From assembly GCF_050286925.1 (NCBI RefSeq), contig NZ_JBFWFX010000002.1:124001-188000 (forward strand): DNA of 64,000 nucleotides, given 5' to 3'. This document shows positions 44,167-54,169 of the stretch, piece by piece. Source of the DNA: Caloranaerobacter sp050286925 (lineage in GTDB: Bacteria; Bacillota; Clostridia; Tissierellales; Thermohalobacteraceae). The first letter of the stretch is position 1; each line of letters opens with the position of its first letter. The position numbers and the translations under genes are program-made. The notes under the pieces were generated by a model, which saw only the letters and a program-made list of their open reading frames with translations, had not been told where the DNA came from and did not search any database.

Positions 44167-46089
44167 ATGAGGATAAAAAAGCTTTTGATAACCGTACTTT
44201 TACTGCTAATTTTCATTTCATTCTTTAGCAAATTAGTATTTGCAGAAAATAGGATTAAATTAATAATGATTATATTAGATGAACTAGATTTTGATTTAGT
44301 TGAAAAAATAACTCAAAATACTAAAAATGCAGTAGGGATTATGAATACAAAAACGGGATATTTTTACGGTTCAAAAAATAGAGAAAGCTACTTTTTAACT
44401 ATTGCTACAGGTAGAAGAGTTAAAATAAGTTCAGGTTTATATAAAGGGATAATAAAAAATAGAGATGGCACTCTATATATAATTGGATTTGAAGATATAA
44501 TCAGAGAGTTAAAGAAAGAATATTTGACTTTTTCCCGGGAAATTTCTACATTTGGCGACTTTTTTAGTAAAAGAGGCATTAAAGTTGGATATATCGGTAA
44601 TGATTCTTCTTCACTTATTGCTGCGAATGTAAATGGATACATTGAGTATGGTGAGAATAAGGTTGTTTATGAAGAAAAATGGCTCAATCATAAGTCGAGA
44701 GAGATACTAGGAAATGCAGATATACTTATACTTTCATATAAATTAAATAATAAAGAAGAGAGGATTGAGCTATTAAAAAAATATATTGAAAAGATGAAAT
44801 ATAACATAATTATATTTCCAAAGACTATATCAGGAGATGTAAATATAAGATGGAATACTACTTTAGTCCCAGTTATTTATATAACACCTGATAAGGAAGA
44901 AGGATTATTAAAAAGCAGTACAACGAAGAGAGAAGGGGTAATAACAAGTTTAGATATTTTTCCAGATGCGGCAAATTTGTTTGGCATATCAACGGATAGA
45001 TTTATTGGCAACAGTATTAAGGTTATACATAAAAGTAAGCCGATTAAAAAATGTAAAAACTATTTAAAAGAGTTTCTTAACTTGAATATAATAAAGTATA
45101 TCTTTCATGGGATAATTATAGCATTGCAGCTATTTGTGATATTTAGTAAAAAGTTGAAAAAACAAACATGCAAATTTTTCATGGATACGATACTTTCGAT
45201 TATATTTTTTTCTCTTTTATTTGGATTTTTTAAGATACACAAAAGTATTATTATATACTGCATAATAGTATTAATGTCTTCATTTTTACTATCATTTTTA
45301 TTAATTAAAAAAGAAAATACTGTAAAATATTTATCTATTTTTACAAATATATTAATTCTCTATGGGATTTTTTTTAACAATAATATAATATATGATTCAT
45401 TTATAGGATATAACAACATAGTAGCTGGTGGAAGATTTTATGGACTAAATAATGAAATTATGGGGGTTTTATTAGCAACTTCAATAATAGTTTATTTTAG
45501 TATAAGGAAAAAGATGAAAGATAAAATAGTTTTATCTTTATTTCTTATAGTGTATTTTCCGTTAATAATATTGGCTCTGTCTGGAAAATATGGGGTTAAT
45601 TTTGGAGGCTATATAACTTCTATTCTGCTATTTTTGATTTTGATATATGAAATGTTTTATTATAGTAAGATTAATAAAAGTATTATTTTACTAATCTTTG
45701 GTTTTATATTTCTTTTGTTAAGCTTTATAATACAGTTCAATGGATATAGTTTAAACCATATAGGAAGGTTGTTGTCGAGAATTGAAACGGTTGGATTTAT
45801 TGAGTTATTTGATGTAATAATAAATAAACTTAAGCAGCTTATTATAATGGTTTTAGTTCCGCCTTGGAGTATTATTTCTCTAGGACAGCTTTATTATGTT
45901 TATGGGTTGTATAGAGATGAGAATATTTGTATGAGAGATTTTAAAGATTTAAATATAGGCAAATGTATTTATATAATATTTATTAGTTCTATCATTTCGG
46001 TTTTTATAAATGATACAGGTATAATATCTTTTGTATATATGAATACTTATCTGATTGCTATTTTAACTAGTCTACATAATATCAAATAA
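44167..46089 (+). CDS. Membrane protein with alkaline-phosphatase-like extracellular domain
   Basis: 640 residues. Signal or anchor segment LLITVLLLLIFISFFSKLVF, then a soluble domain of about 270 residues that begins IKLIMIILDELDFDLVEK and has later motifs VGYIGNDSSSL and TSLDIFPDAANLFGI. These recall the alkaline-phosphatase/sulfatase superfamily, although the usual catalytic Ser/Thr site is not obvious. The C-terminal half has 7-9 membrane helices. Function is unknown; a role at the cell surface is inferred. Confidence 0.6.
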   Translation: MRIKKLLITVLLLLIFISFFSKLVFAENRIKLIMIILDELDFDLVEKITQNTKNAVGIMNTKTGYFYGSKNRESYFLTIATGRRVKISSGLYKGIIKNRDGTLYIIGFEDIIRELKKEYLTFSREISTFGDFFSKRGIKVGYIGNDSSSLIAANVNGYIEYGENKVVYEEKWLNHKSREILGNADILILSYKLNNKEERIELLKKYIEKMKYNIIIFPKTISGDVNIRWNTTLVPVIYITPDKEEGLLKSSTTKREGVITSLDIFPDAANLFGISTDRFIGNSIKVIHKSKPIKKCKNYLKEFLNLNIIKYIFHGIIIALQLFVIFSKKLKKQTCKFFMDTILSIIFFSLLFGFFKIHKSIIIYCIIVLMSSFLLSFLLIKKENTVKYLSIFTNILILYGIFFNNNIIYDSFIGYNNIVAGGRFYGLNNEIMGVLLATSIIVYFSIRKKMKDKIVLSLFLIVYFPLIILALSGKYGVNFGGYITSILLFLILIYEMFYYSKINKSIILLIFGFIFLLLSFIIQFNGYSLNHIGRLLSRIETVGFIELFDVIINKLKQLIIMVLVPPWSIISLGQLYYVYGLYRDENICMRDFKDLNIGKCIYIIFISSIISVFINDTGIISFVYMNTYLIAILTSLHNIK

Positions 46090-46127
46090 ATGGCATTGCT
46101 CTAGTGCAATGCCATTAAAATTTTTTT
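46089..46127 (+). terminator. Rho-independent terminator
   Basis: AATGGCATTGC pairs with GCAATGCCATT around a short loop, followed by AAAATTTTTTT. Confidence 0.85.
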
Positions 46128-46201
46128 CATATATACTTTATTTTTTTACTGTTTTCATATAAAATTACTTTATTGCACTTTGCGGATATAGGAGGGATAA
46201 T

Positions 46202-48502
46202 ATGTTGGCAAATAAGCATCCTGATTATGAAAAAGAAAATGAATATTTAAAAACCACTTGCGATTGTATATCTGATGAGATAATGTATTTAGAAAAAGAA
46301 ATTGAAAAGATGGACGAATCGATTAACAAGCTTAAAAAATCGACTAGAGGTAATTATAGTGATGAAATGGTAGTAAAGACTACGATACAAGAAGCTAATA
46401 AAAGAAAATATAGACAATTGGTAAAGGCTCAGAATAAACCATACTTTGGGAGGATTGATTTTAGGGAATTAGGTAAAGATGAATTCGAAACTTTTTATAT
46501 AGGAAAGACTAGTGTTGTAAGAAGAGGAGATGAAAAGAGATTAGTAATTGATTGGAGGGCACCGATAGCTAGTCTTTATTATAGTGGTGAATTAGGAGAT
46601 GTGATGTATACAGCACCAGATGGTCTAATAATTGGAGAATTAGAGTTAAAGAGGCAGTATGAAATTGAAAATAAAAAGCTTATTAATATCTTTGACAAAG
46701 GACTTACTCCAATGGATGAATTTCTGCAGCAGGCATTATGGCAAAAGAAGGACAATAGGCTTAAGGATATAGTTACGACTATACAGAGTGAACAGAATGA
46801 CATAATAAGAGCTGATAAAGATGTGACCTTGATAGTACAAGGGGTTGCAGGTAGTGGTAAGACTACCATAGTTTTACATAGGATTGCCTACCTAATGTAT
46901 ACTTACCAAGATGTATTTACTCCAGAAAATATTTTAATTATCGTTCCTAATAATCTGTTTTTAGACTACATTTCAGATGTACTTCCAGATTTGGGTGTTG
47001 AAGAAATAAATCAGGCTACTTATGAGGATTTAGCAATGAAATTGCTTAACAAGAGATATAATTTGAAATCGGTTGAAGATAAGCTTATTAAATTAATAGA
47101 AAATAGTGGCAGAAATGATGAATACTATGAAAATATTAAATATACATCTTGGTTTAAAGGTTCTATGATGTTTAAAAAGATTTTAGATAAATATATAAGA
47201 GATATGACTAAAAATTTCGTTCCTAAAGTAAGTCTTAAGGTTTTAGACTACGAAATTTACTCATACGAAGAAGTGAAAGAAATGTTTGATAAAGACTACA
47301 GCTATTTACCTGTCATACCTAGAGTAGAAAGAATAAAAAAATATATAAAAGCTAATATAAAAGAAAGAATAGAAAAAATTGCAGAAAGTATCAATGAAGA
47401 TTATGAAAAATTAGTAGATAAGATAAAGAAATCGGATTTAAACGAAGATGCAATAAAAAAGGAGCTTATTAATATATATGACGAAAGGGACAAAAAAATA
47501 AATGAGATAAAAAAAGCCGTTCAAAACTCTATAAATAAATACTTTTCTATATGGCCTAAAATCGATATAGATGAGCTTTATAAAAGTATTATTACAGATT
47601 TTGATGTAATGAATAAATATTCAAATGGGGAAATTGAGGATGGAAAAATTAAGTTTATAACAAGCTACTGCAAAGAAATTTTTGAAAATGATGAAGTAGA
47701 AAGAGAAGATTTACCAGCTATATTATATCTGAAAATGAAACTGTTGGGTTTAGATTTGAAAGGTAAATTTAGTCACATTATAGTAGACGAAGCACAGGAT
47801 TACAGCCAGTTACAGATGTATATTTTAAGGAAGTTAAATATCGGAAATTCTTTTACGATTGTAGGAGATTTATCTCAAGGGATACATTCGTATAAAGGAA
47901 TCGACAGTTGGCGTGATTTAATAAAAGAAGTATTCGATGAAGATTCAACTAAATATTTAACAATAAGGAAGTGCTATCGTTCTACTATGGAGATTATGAA
48001 TTTTGCTAACGAAGTGATAAAAAATTGGAAAAAAGAAGATGTTACTTTAGCAGAGCCAGTTTTAAGATCAGGAGATAAACCTTATATAATAAGAAAGAAT
48101 AGTGAAGATGAAATTATTGAAGATATAGCGAAAAGAGTAAAGGGATTAAAAGATAAGGGATATAAGTCAATAGCAGTAATATGTAAGACAAATAAAGAGA
48201 GCAAAGAAGTTTACGAAAGTCTTAAAAAATATAAAATAACAGGTTTACATTTGATTACCGATAAAGATACCGCTTATGAAAGTGAGGTAGTTGTAATTCC
48301 GACATACCTTGCTAAAGGGTTAGAATTTGATGCAGTTTTTGTTCATGATTGTTCAGAAAAATCTTATCCAAACAATGAGCTGCATATAAAACTTTTGTAT
48401 GTTTCAATAACAAGGCCTCTACATGAATTGTATATATATTATAAAGACAAACCATCAGTATTAATTGAAAATATATCTGAAGAATTCTGTAATAAAGAAT
48501 AA
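46202..48502 (+). CDS. helD: HelD-like UvrD-family ATPase (RNA polymerase recycling)
   Basis: 766 residues. An N-terminal coiled coil (DEIMYLEKEIEKMDESINKL) as used by HelD to enter RNA polymerase; Walker A VQGVAGSGKTTIVLHRIAYL (about residue 215); Walker B HIIVDEAQDYSQLQ; motif GDLSQGIHSYKG; and the C-terminal motif YVSITRPLHELYIYY. Firmicute HelD frees stalled RNA polymerase from DNA using ATP. Length matches the family. Start ATG after AGGAGGGATAAT. Single-gene unit between two terminators. Confidence 0.9.
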   Translation: MLANKHPDYEKENEYLKTTCDCISDEIMYLEKEIEKMDESINKLKKSTRGNYSDEMVVKTTIQEANKRKYRQLVKAQNKPYFGRIDFRELGKDEFETFYIGKTSVVRRGDEKRLVIDWRAPIASLYYSGELGDVMYTAPDGLIIGELELKRQYEIENKKLINIFDKGLTPMDEFLQQALWQKKDNRLKDIVTTIQSEQNDIIRADKDVTLIVQGVAGSGKTTIVLHRIAYLMYTYQDVFTPENILIIVPNNLFLDYISDVLPDLGVEEINQATYEDLAMKLLNKRYNLKSVEDKLIKLIENSGRNDEYYENIKYTSWFKGSMMFKKILDKYIRDMTKNFVPKVSLKVLDYEIYSYEEVKEMFDKDYSYLPVIPRVERIKKYIKANIKERIEKIAESINEDYEKLVDKIKKSDLNEDAIKKELINIYDERDKKINEIKKAVQNSINKYFSIWPKIDIDELYKSIITDFDVMNKYSNGEIEDGKIKFITSYCKEIFENDEVEREDLPAILYLKMKLLGLDLKGKFSHIIVDEAQDYSQLQMYILRKLNIGNSFTIVGDLSQGIHSYKGIDSWRDLIKEVFDEDSTKYLTIRKCYRSTMEIMNFANEVIKNWKKEDVTLAEPVLRSGDKPYIIRKNSEDEIIEDIAKRVKGLKDKGYKSIAVICKTNKESKEVYESLKKYKITGLHLITDKDTAYESEVVVIPTYLAKGLEFDAVFVHDCSEKSYPNNELHIKLLYVSITRPLHELYIYYKDKPSVLIENISEEFCNKE

Positions 48503-48519
48503 AATTGTTAAGTAACAAG

Positions 48520-48551
48520 CAGAGAACAGAAACCATAGGCTCTGTTCTCTG
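48520..48551. terminator. Bidirectional terminator between convergent genes
   Basis: CAGAGAACAG pairs with CTGTTCTCTG. It serves helD on the right-going strand (TTTTATTTT follows) and the leftward MFS gene. Confidence 0.8.
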
Positions 48552-48553
48552 TT

Positions 48554-49726
48554 TTATTTTATATTAAAACCTTTATCTTTCGATACATCAATTAATAATA
48601 TTACAGAAAGTATATTACTTATAGTTCCAATGCCTATAACTAACTTATATCCACCTAATTCAAATAATGATGGACCTATAATAGTAAATAATAATGAACA
48701 TATAGAGATAACGAAATATAGTAGTGTCATAAATACAGTTCTTCTGTTTGGGTATATTTCAGAGCATATAGTCTGAAATGCTGACCATCCACCATCTAGA
48801 CCTAATGCATAAAGAAATGTTAATGGGATAACTAGATGTATTGATTTAATGTAAGGTAGTGGTGCTAGAACTAAAGTCATTAAAATGAAACTTAATATGC
48901 TGTATTTTATTTTTCCTATTTTATCGCTCAATATAGCTGCTATAGTAACTCCTATTACAGTTCCCAAAGCAGTTAATGTAAAAACATAACCAATGTGAGA
49001 TTGATTTAAATTGAAATTATGCTTTAACCAAATAGATAGATAATTAAACATAAGTATTGGTGCAAGAATTAGTAAAAATTGAATTATTAAAAATTTAATA
49101 GTTATAGGTTTTTTAGTAATAGCAATAACTTCTTTGAAATTAAGTTCAGAAGAACATGAAATATGTTCGTTATGGTCTTTAGGCAGTTTTATAGCTAAAA
49201 ACAGTATTATAATAGATAATATAGAAACAGACCAATATAGATAATGTATGTTAAAATATTTGACCATATTAGTGCTGTATATTGGACTTAAAAGAATAGC
49301 AATAGCAAATGCAATTCTTAAAATACCAGCACCTTTTCCTCTATTTTCGTAAGGAATAAAATCGCTTATGTAAGAAAGTAAAGTTGTAGTCAAAGTTATA
49401 TTTCCTATCCCTATTAACATTCTACCTAAACCAAATATTACAGGGGATGGTGCCCATCCAGTTATAACTGTACCTGATAAAAATGCTAAAATCGCAAATA
49501 TAATTGCATTTTTTTTACCATACTTATCTGCTGCCATACCGAATAGTGGTGAAAACAGACCTATCGTTGAAAAACCTAAGTTAAGATATATTACGCTACT
49601 TTCTCTAATGCTAAAGTAATCTGCAAGATAAGGTATAATAGGGCTAATAAAACTTGCTTCAAGAGATATTACAAATTGTATAAAAAATACTACAAGTAGT
49701 GTTAAATATAGGGTCAAAAAAACCAC
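48554..49726 (-). CDS. MFS transporter
   Basis: 390 residues on the minus strand with about 12 hydrophobic segments. The loop 2-3 motif GMAADKYGKKNAI is the classic major facilitator signature (G-x3-D-x2-G-[RK]-[RK]), repeated weakly as AAILSDKIGKIKYS in the second half. The early segment FVISLEASFISPIIPYLADY fits the drug or sugar efflux group. GGGGGTGG precedes the start. Substrate unknown. Confidence 0.85.
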   Translation of the reverse strand: MVFLTLYLTLLVVFFIQFVISLEASFISPIIPYLADYFSIRESSVIYLNLGFSTIGLFSPLFGMAADKYGKKNAIIFAILAFLSGTVITGWAPSPVIFGLGRMLIGIGNITLTTTLLSYISDFIPYENRGKGAGILRIAFAIAILLSPIYSTNMVKYFNIHYLYWSVSILSIIILFLAIKLPKDHNEHISCSSELNFKEVIAITKKPITIKFLIIQFLLILAPILMFNYLSIWLKHNFNLNQSHIGYVFTLTALGTVIGVTIAAILSDKIGKIKYSILSFILMTLVLAPLPYIKSIHLVIPLTFLYALGLDGGWSAFQTICSEIYPNRRTVFMTLLYFVISICSLLFTIIGPSLFELGGYKLVIGIGTISNILSVILLIDVSKDKGFNIK

Positions 49727-49951
49727 CCCCTAAAACATTCATTAAGATTATTATCATTTAAACTCATTTAAAAGTAAAGACTTAAAATAATATTCAGAAA
49801 TTTTAGTATTCTTTGTTGTGCAATTTGGTTTTTTATAAAAACCTTTTTATAGATTGCTGAATAATTTTGGCATAAAAAGGATATTTATAGCATGTTATAG
49901 AATATATTACATATATAATATAGTTTTTAAAAAGAAGGTGCTGTTACAAAT

Positions 49952-50122
49952 ATGAAAAAGGAAACATGGTTAAAAGTAAGAGACACTATAATAGTACTGC
50001 TGATAGCTTTACCATTTCTTATATTATTTATAGTAAAAAAAATGTCTCTATCCGGTTTTTCACAAGTTACTACAACAATATTGTTGTGTTATTATGTATT
50101 TAAAAAAATGAACGAAAAATAA
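49952..50122 (+). CDS. Small membrane protein, 56 residues
   Basis: The ATG at 49952 is preceded by GAAGGTG at a rather long distance. One or two hydrophobic segments (DTIIVLLIALPFLILFIVKK and VTTTILLCYYVF), ending KKMNEK. A terminator follows directly. Not recognised. It resembles in form the tiny membrane proteins common in Clostridia. Confidence 0.5.
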   Translation: MKKETWLKVRDTIIVLLIALPFLILFIVKKMSLSGFSQVTTTILLCYYVFKKMNEK

Positions 50123-50157
50123 GCCTGATAGCTATAATTTTATTAGGCTTATTTTTT
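50121..50157 (+). terminator. Rho-independent terminator
   Basis: AAGCCT pairs with AGGCTT across an AT-rich loop, then ATTTTTTT. Its left arm overlaps the stop codon of the small gene. Confidence 0.75.
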
Positions 50158-50291
50158 TGTTATTTTAAAAAATTTTTTATTAAAGATATATTTTATAATT
50201 AGATTTAATTGACAGACTATTAATAATATTTTATAATATCCGAAAGTATTAAAATTTAGCATACAAAATATATTCTAAAAGGAGTGAGAGG

Positions 50292-52031
50292 ATGATAAAA
50301 AAATTTGTCTCTTACTATAGGCCTCATATGAAATTATTTATTATAGATATGGTATGTGCTTTTTTTATTGCAATATTAGATTTGGTATTTCCTATGATGA
50401 CAAGAGAAATAGTTAATAACATAATACCAAGCGGAAATATAAGGATGCTATATGTTTTTACAATAATATTAGTAGTTCTATACGTTTTTAGAGCTATATT
50501 TAATTATATAGTTGATTATTGGGGGCATGTAGTTGGTACTAGAATAGAACATGATATGAGAAGAGATTTATTTGCTCATCTTCAGACATTAGACATAAGT
50601 TATTTCGATAATACAAAGACAGGGTACATAATGTCAAGAATTGTAAATGATTTAAATGAGATATCAGAATTGGCTCATCATGGACCAGAAGATTTATTTT
50701 TATCGATAATAATGCTTATAGGTTCTTTTGCTATGCTTATGACTATAAATTGGAAACTAACATTAATAATATTTGCCTTTGTTATTGCAATGATATGGTT
50801 TGCTATCACAAAGAGAAAGAAAATGACAGAATCATTTAGAAATGTAAGGAAAAAGATAGCTAATGTAAACGCTCAGCTAGAAAACAGTATTTCAGGGATA
50901 AGGGTTGCAAAATCTTTTACAAATGAAGAATATGAAATGGAAAAGTTTAGTATAGGGAATAGAGAATTCAAAGAATCGCGAGAATTTGCTTTTAAATCTA
51001 TGGCCGAGTTCTTTACAGGTATTCGTTTTCTATCGGATATGTTAAATGTTGTAGTTGTAAGTGTTGGCGGTGTATTTTTATACAAGAATATAATTAATAC
51101 CGGAGATCTATTTGCATACCTTCTTTATGTAAATTTTTTTATGCAGCCCATTAGAAGACTTACTCAATTTACTCAGCAATACCAATCGGGTATGACTGGT
51201 TTTGAGAGGTTCATGGAAATTTTGAGTATAAAGCCTAGAATTGTTGATAAAGAAGGAGCTATTGAGCTAGATAATGTTAAAGGTAAAATCGAATTTAAAA
51301 ATGTTTCATTTAGTTACAATGGTAAAAATAATAAAGTTTTATCGAATATAAATCTAACTATTGAAGCGGGTAAGACACTAGCATTAGTTGGGCCTTCAGG
51401 GGCAGGTAAGACTACTTTATGTCATTTAATACCTAGATTTTATGAAGTAGATTCAGGAGAAATTTTATTAGATGGAATTAATATTAAAGATATTTCAATT
51501 AAGTCTTTAAGAAAAAATATAGGATTAGTTCAACAGAATGTATTTTTATTTACAGGTACTATAAAGGAAAATATTTTATATGGTAGACCAGATGCTAGTT
51601 TTGAAGAAGTAGTTGAGGCTGCTAAAAATGCTAATATACATGATTTTATTATGAGTTTACCAGATGGATACGATACATATATAGGTGAAAAAGGTATTAA
51701 ACTTTCAGGAGGGCAAAAACAGAGAATATCAATAGCTAGAGTGTTTTTGAAAAATCCACCTATACTAATTCTTGATGAAGCTACGTCTGCACTAGATAAT
51801 GAAACAGAGATTATTATTCAAAAAGCTTTAGAAAGATTATCAAAAGGCAGAACGACTCTTGTTATTGCCCATAGATTGTCTACAGTAAAAAATGCAGATG
51901 AGATTGTGGTATTAACTGATAAAGGAATTCAGGAAAGAGGAAAGCATGAAGAGTTAATCGAAAAAGACGGTTTGTATGCTAGCCTTTATAAGGCGCAATT
52001 TAAAGGGTTTATACCAGATGAGGTCAATTAG
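50292..52031 (+). CDS. ABC exporter, multidrug/lipid type half-transporter
   Basis: 579 residues with six membrane helices followed by an ATPase: Walker A LVGPSGAGKTTLCHLIPRFY, signature LSGGQKQRISIARVF, Walker B PILILDEATSALDNE and IAHRLSTV. The FVSYYRPHMKLFIID start and length match MsbA/LmrA-type half transporters, which work as dimers. ATG after AAAGGAGTGAGAGG. It is a single gene, unrelated in detail to the exporter at 42001. Confidence 0.9.
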   Translation: MIKKFVSYYRPHMKLFIIDMVCAFFIAILDLVFPMMTREIVNNIIPSGNIRMLYVFTIILVVLYVFRAIFNYIVDYWGHVVGTRIEHDMRRDLFAHLQTLDISYFDNTKTGYIMSRIVNDLNEISELAHHGPEDLFLSIIMLIGSFAMLMTINWKLTLIIFAFVIAMIWFAITKRKKMTESFRNVRKKIANVNAQLENSISGIRVAKSFTNEEYEMEKFSIGNREFKESREFAFKSMAEFFTGIRFLSDMLNVVVVSVGGVFLYKNIINTGDLFAYLLYVNFFMQPIRRLTQFTQQYQSGMTGFERFMEILSIKPRIVDKEGAIELDNVKGKIEFKNVSFSYNGKNNKVLSNINLTIEAGKTLALVGPSGAGKTTLCHLIPRFYEVDSGEILLDGINIKDISIKSLRKNIGLVQQNVFLFTGTIKENILYGRPDASFEEVVEAAKNANIHDFIMSLPDGYDTYIGEKGIKLSGGQKQRISIARVFLKNPPILILDEATSALDNETEIIIQKALERLSKGRTTLVIAHRLSTVKNADEIVVLTDKGIQERGKHEELIEKDGLYASLYKAQFKGFIPDEVN

Positions 52032-52175
52032 AATGTTTAACGTTTAAAAGGAAAAAACTTGGGTATATAATTAAAGAATTTAGTAATAATCTAAATAGTT
52101 TAATCCAGAATATTAATAAGCAGGTTATTAGGGGTGCTGATTAGAGTATAAAGTTTAACAGAAAGGAGGATAAAA

Positions 52176-52286
52176 ATGGCAGTTTGGAAATGCACAGTTT
52201 GTGGGGAAACTAAAGAAGGTAGATGTAGACCTAAGACTTGTCCAAAATGTGGTGCACCTAAAGAAAAGTTTGAAAAAGAGAAGTAA
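52176..52286 (+). CDS. Rubredoxin-like zinc ribbon mini-protein
   Basis: 36 residues from ATG after AAGGAGGATAAAA. Two CxxC knuckles (WKCTVCGETKEG and KTCPKCGAPKEK) joined by GRCRPK, the pattern of the RCKP-type rubredoxin-like family of anaerobes. It probably binds iron or zinc and may serve redox or oxidative-stress proteins. A hemerythrin gene follows about 85 bp downstream, beyond a terminator. Too short for standard ORF cut-offs. Confidence 0.8.
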   Translation: MAVWKCTVCGETKEGRCRPKTCPKCGAPKEKFEKEK

Positions 52287-52290
52287 ATAA

Positions 52291-52316
52291 TATAAAGCGG
52301 CATTTGCCGCTTTATA
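52291..52316 (+). terminator. Rho-independent terminator
   Basis: TATAAAGCGGC pairs perfectly with GCCGCTTTATA around ATTT. Confidence 0.75.
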
Positions 52317-52372
52317 TAATAAGTTAATAGAGGAATGTAGATAATTTTATTGAAAAGAGGGTGCCGGCTTAG

Positions 52373-52789
52373 ATGTTCAAATGGAAAGAAGAATTTTCAA
52401 CTAAAGTGAATATTTTCGATGAAGAACATAAGAAACTTTTTGAAATAGGCAACAAATTATATGATCTGATTAAGTTAGATGATGAAATAGATAGATATGA
52501 TGAAATTATGGAAGTTATATCTGAAATGGTTGAGTATGCGAAATATCATTTTAAACATGAAGAAGAACTTATGCAAAAATACGGCTATCCACCAAAAGAG
52601 TTTTTTAGGCATATATCAGAACATAAAGCTTTTTTCATGGAAGTAGAAAATGTTATGACTAAAGATATTGATAAAGAACAAAGAGAAGTATCTATGCATT
52701 TAGTTACATTCTTAATTGACTGGATTTCAAATCACATATTAAAGACAGATATGAAATATGCTGAGTTTTTTGCCGATAAAGATATCTAA
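52373..52789 (+). CDS. Bacteriohemerythrin
   Basis: 138 residues forming a four-helix di-iron O2-binding protein. Ligand set visible in order: His in FDEEHKKLFE, two in YHFKHEEELM, two in FFRHISEHKAFF, then His and Asp in SNHILKTDMKYAEFF. It binds oxygen for storage, delivery or detoxification in anaerobes. ATG after GAGGGTGCCGGCTTAG. A terminator follows at 52890. Confidence 0.93.
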   Translation: MFKWKEEFSTKVNIFDEEHKKLFEIGNKLYDLIKLDDEIDRYDEIMEVISEMVEYAKYHFKHEEELMQKYGYPPKEFFRHISEHKAFFMEVENVMTKDIDKEQREVSMHLVTFLIDWISNHILKTDMKYAEFFADKDI

Positions 52790-52889
52790 TTTTCTCAAAA
52801 ATTTTCACCTAGTTTTTTAACTAAATTCTTTCAAGCATTCGTTTTTATTTTCATATATCTTTCAAAATTAAGTTTGTTAATAGTTTGTA

Positions 52890-52916
52890 AATAGCTCATA
52901 TGAGCTATTTTTTTGT
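52890..52916 (+). terminator. Rho-independent terminator
   Basis: AATAGCTCAT pairs with ATGAGCTATT, followed by TTTTTTGTTG. Confidence 0.75.
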
Positions 52917-52992
52917 TGTTTAAAAAGGAAGGAATTTGATTATTCAACTAGAATTATACAAAGGAAGAAATAAGCTGTTAAAGGTGATTAAA

Positions 52993-54153
52993 ATGAGCGA
53001 TAAGAGCTTTAAAGTTTTTATGTTAGTAAAGATATTAGTTTTGCTACCAATATTTTATACTGCTGTTTATTTTGAAAATACATTTGGTAAAAGATTTTAT
53101 ACTCTTATATTAATATTTATAGCTTACATAATTTTAGGTGTAATTAGAAGAAAGTTGTGTAATAAATATTTTACGTTATTTATGTCTTTTTTTATAGATA
53201 TACTACTTATATTTCTTTTAGAGCATAATTCGAGATTCTTGATAAATTATTTTCTCCATTCGTTCTATATAGTTATAATTTTGGAAGCTTCTCTAACATT
53301 AAAAAGAGATAAAAGTTTGATTATCAGTATTGTTGCAGTTCTTGTTTCGCTAATAAAAAGTATAATGCTTATTTATTATAAAAGTAATTTAGCAAACATT
53401 TCAGAAATGGCTTTTTTTGCTCTTATAAATATTTTAACGCTTATAGTAACAAATTTTGCTCAATACAATAAAGAGGAAAAAGAAAAAAAGGAGCTACTTT
53501 ATAAGGAACTTTTAAAAGCACATAAAAAGTTAAAAGAGTATTCGGATAGAGTAGAAAGACTTACAATAATTGAAGAACGTAATCGAATAGCTAGAGATAT
53601 TCATGATACATTAGGCCATAAAATGACTGTATTAATAATGCAATTAGAAATGTCAAGTTATATGATTGATGAAAATATTGAAAAGGCTAAACAATTAATT
53701 GAAGATGCTAAAAAGCAAGCAAGAGAAGGATTATTAAGCATAAGAGAAGTAGTAGAAACATTGAGAATTAATGATAATATCCCACAAGGGATTGATTTTA
53801 TAAAACAAATGACCGATGAATTTTCTAAAAAAACTGGGACCGATGTTGAATTAAAGATAAAAGGTAATCAGATTAAAATACCTTCGAATGTTAATACAGT
53901 TCTTTATAGAATAGTACAAGAATCTCTTACTAATGCAGTAAGGCACGGAAAAGCATCAAAGGTAGATATAGAAATTATATTTAAAGGAAAAAGTGTAAAT
54001 TTCTGCATTAAAGATAATGGGATCGGAGCAGATAATATCAAAGAAGGTTATGGATTAAAAGGGATTAGAGAAAGAGTTGAACATTTTAATGGTAAAGTAA
54101 AATTTGAATCGAGAGGCGGATTTGAAGTCAAAGGTTATTTACCAATAAGCTAA
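52993..54153 (+). CDS. NarL/DesK-class sensor histidine kinase
   Basis: About 386 residues from ATG 52993, chosen for AAAGGTGA just upstream; TTG 52936 is in frame with a weaker case. About six hydrophobic segments in the first 160 residues act as sensor. They are followed by a coiled linker, HisKA_3 phosphoacceptor EERNRIARDIHDTLGHKMTV, and an HATPase with NTVLYRIVQESLTNAVRHGK, DNGIGAD and GYGLKGIRERV. It phosphorylates the regulator encoded 17 bp downstream. It probably senses a membrane-related stress and may control the exporter operon that follows. Confidence 0.92.
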   Translation: MSDKSFKVFMLVKILVLLPIFYTAVYFENTFGKRFYTLILIFIAYIILGVIRRKLCNKYFTLFMSFFIDILLIFLLEHNSRFLINYFLHSFYIVIILEASLTLKRDKSLIISIVAVLVSLIKSIMLIYYKSNLANISEMAFFALINILTLIVTNFAQYNKEEKEKKELLYKELLKAHKKLKEYSDRVERLTIIEERNRIARDIHDTLGHKMTVLIMQLEMSSYMIDENIEKAKQLIEDAKKQAREGLLSIREVVETLRINDNIPQGIDFIKQMTDEFSKKTGTDVELKIKGNQIKIPSNVNTVLYRIVQESLTNAVRHGKASKVDIEIIFKGKSVNFCIKDNGIGADNIKEGYGLKGIRERVEHFNGKVKFESRGGFEVKGYLPIS

Positions 54154-54169
54154 TTTTGGAGGTGGAATT

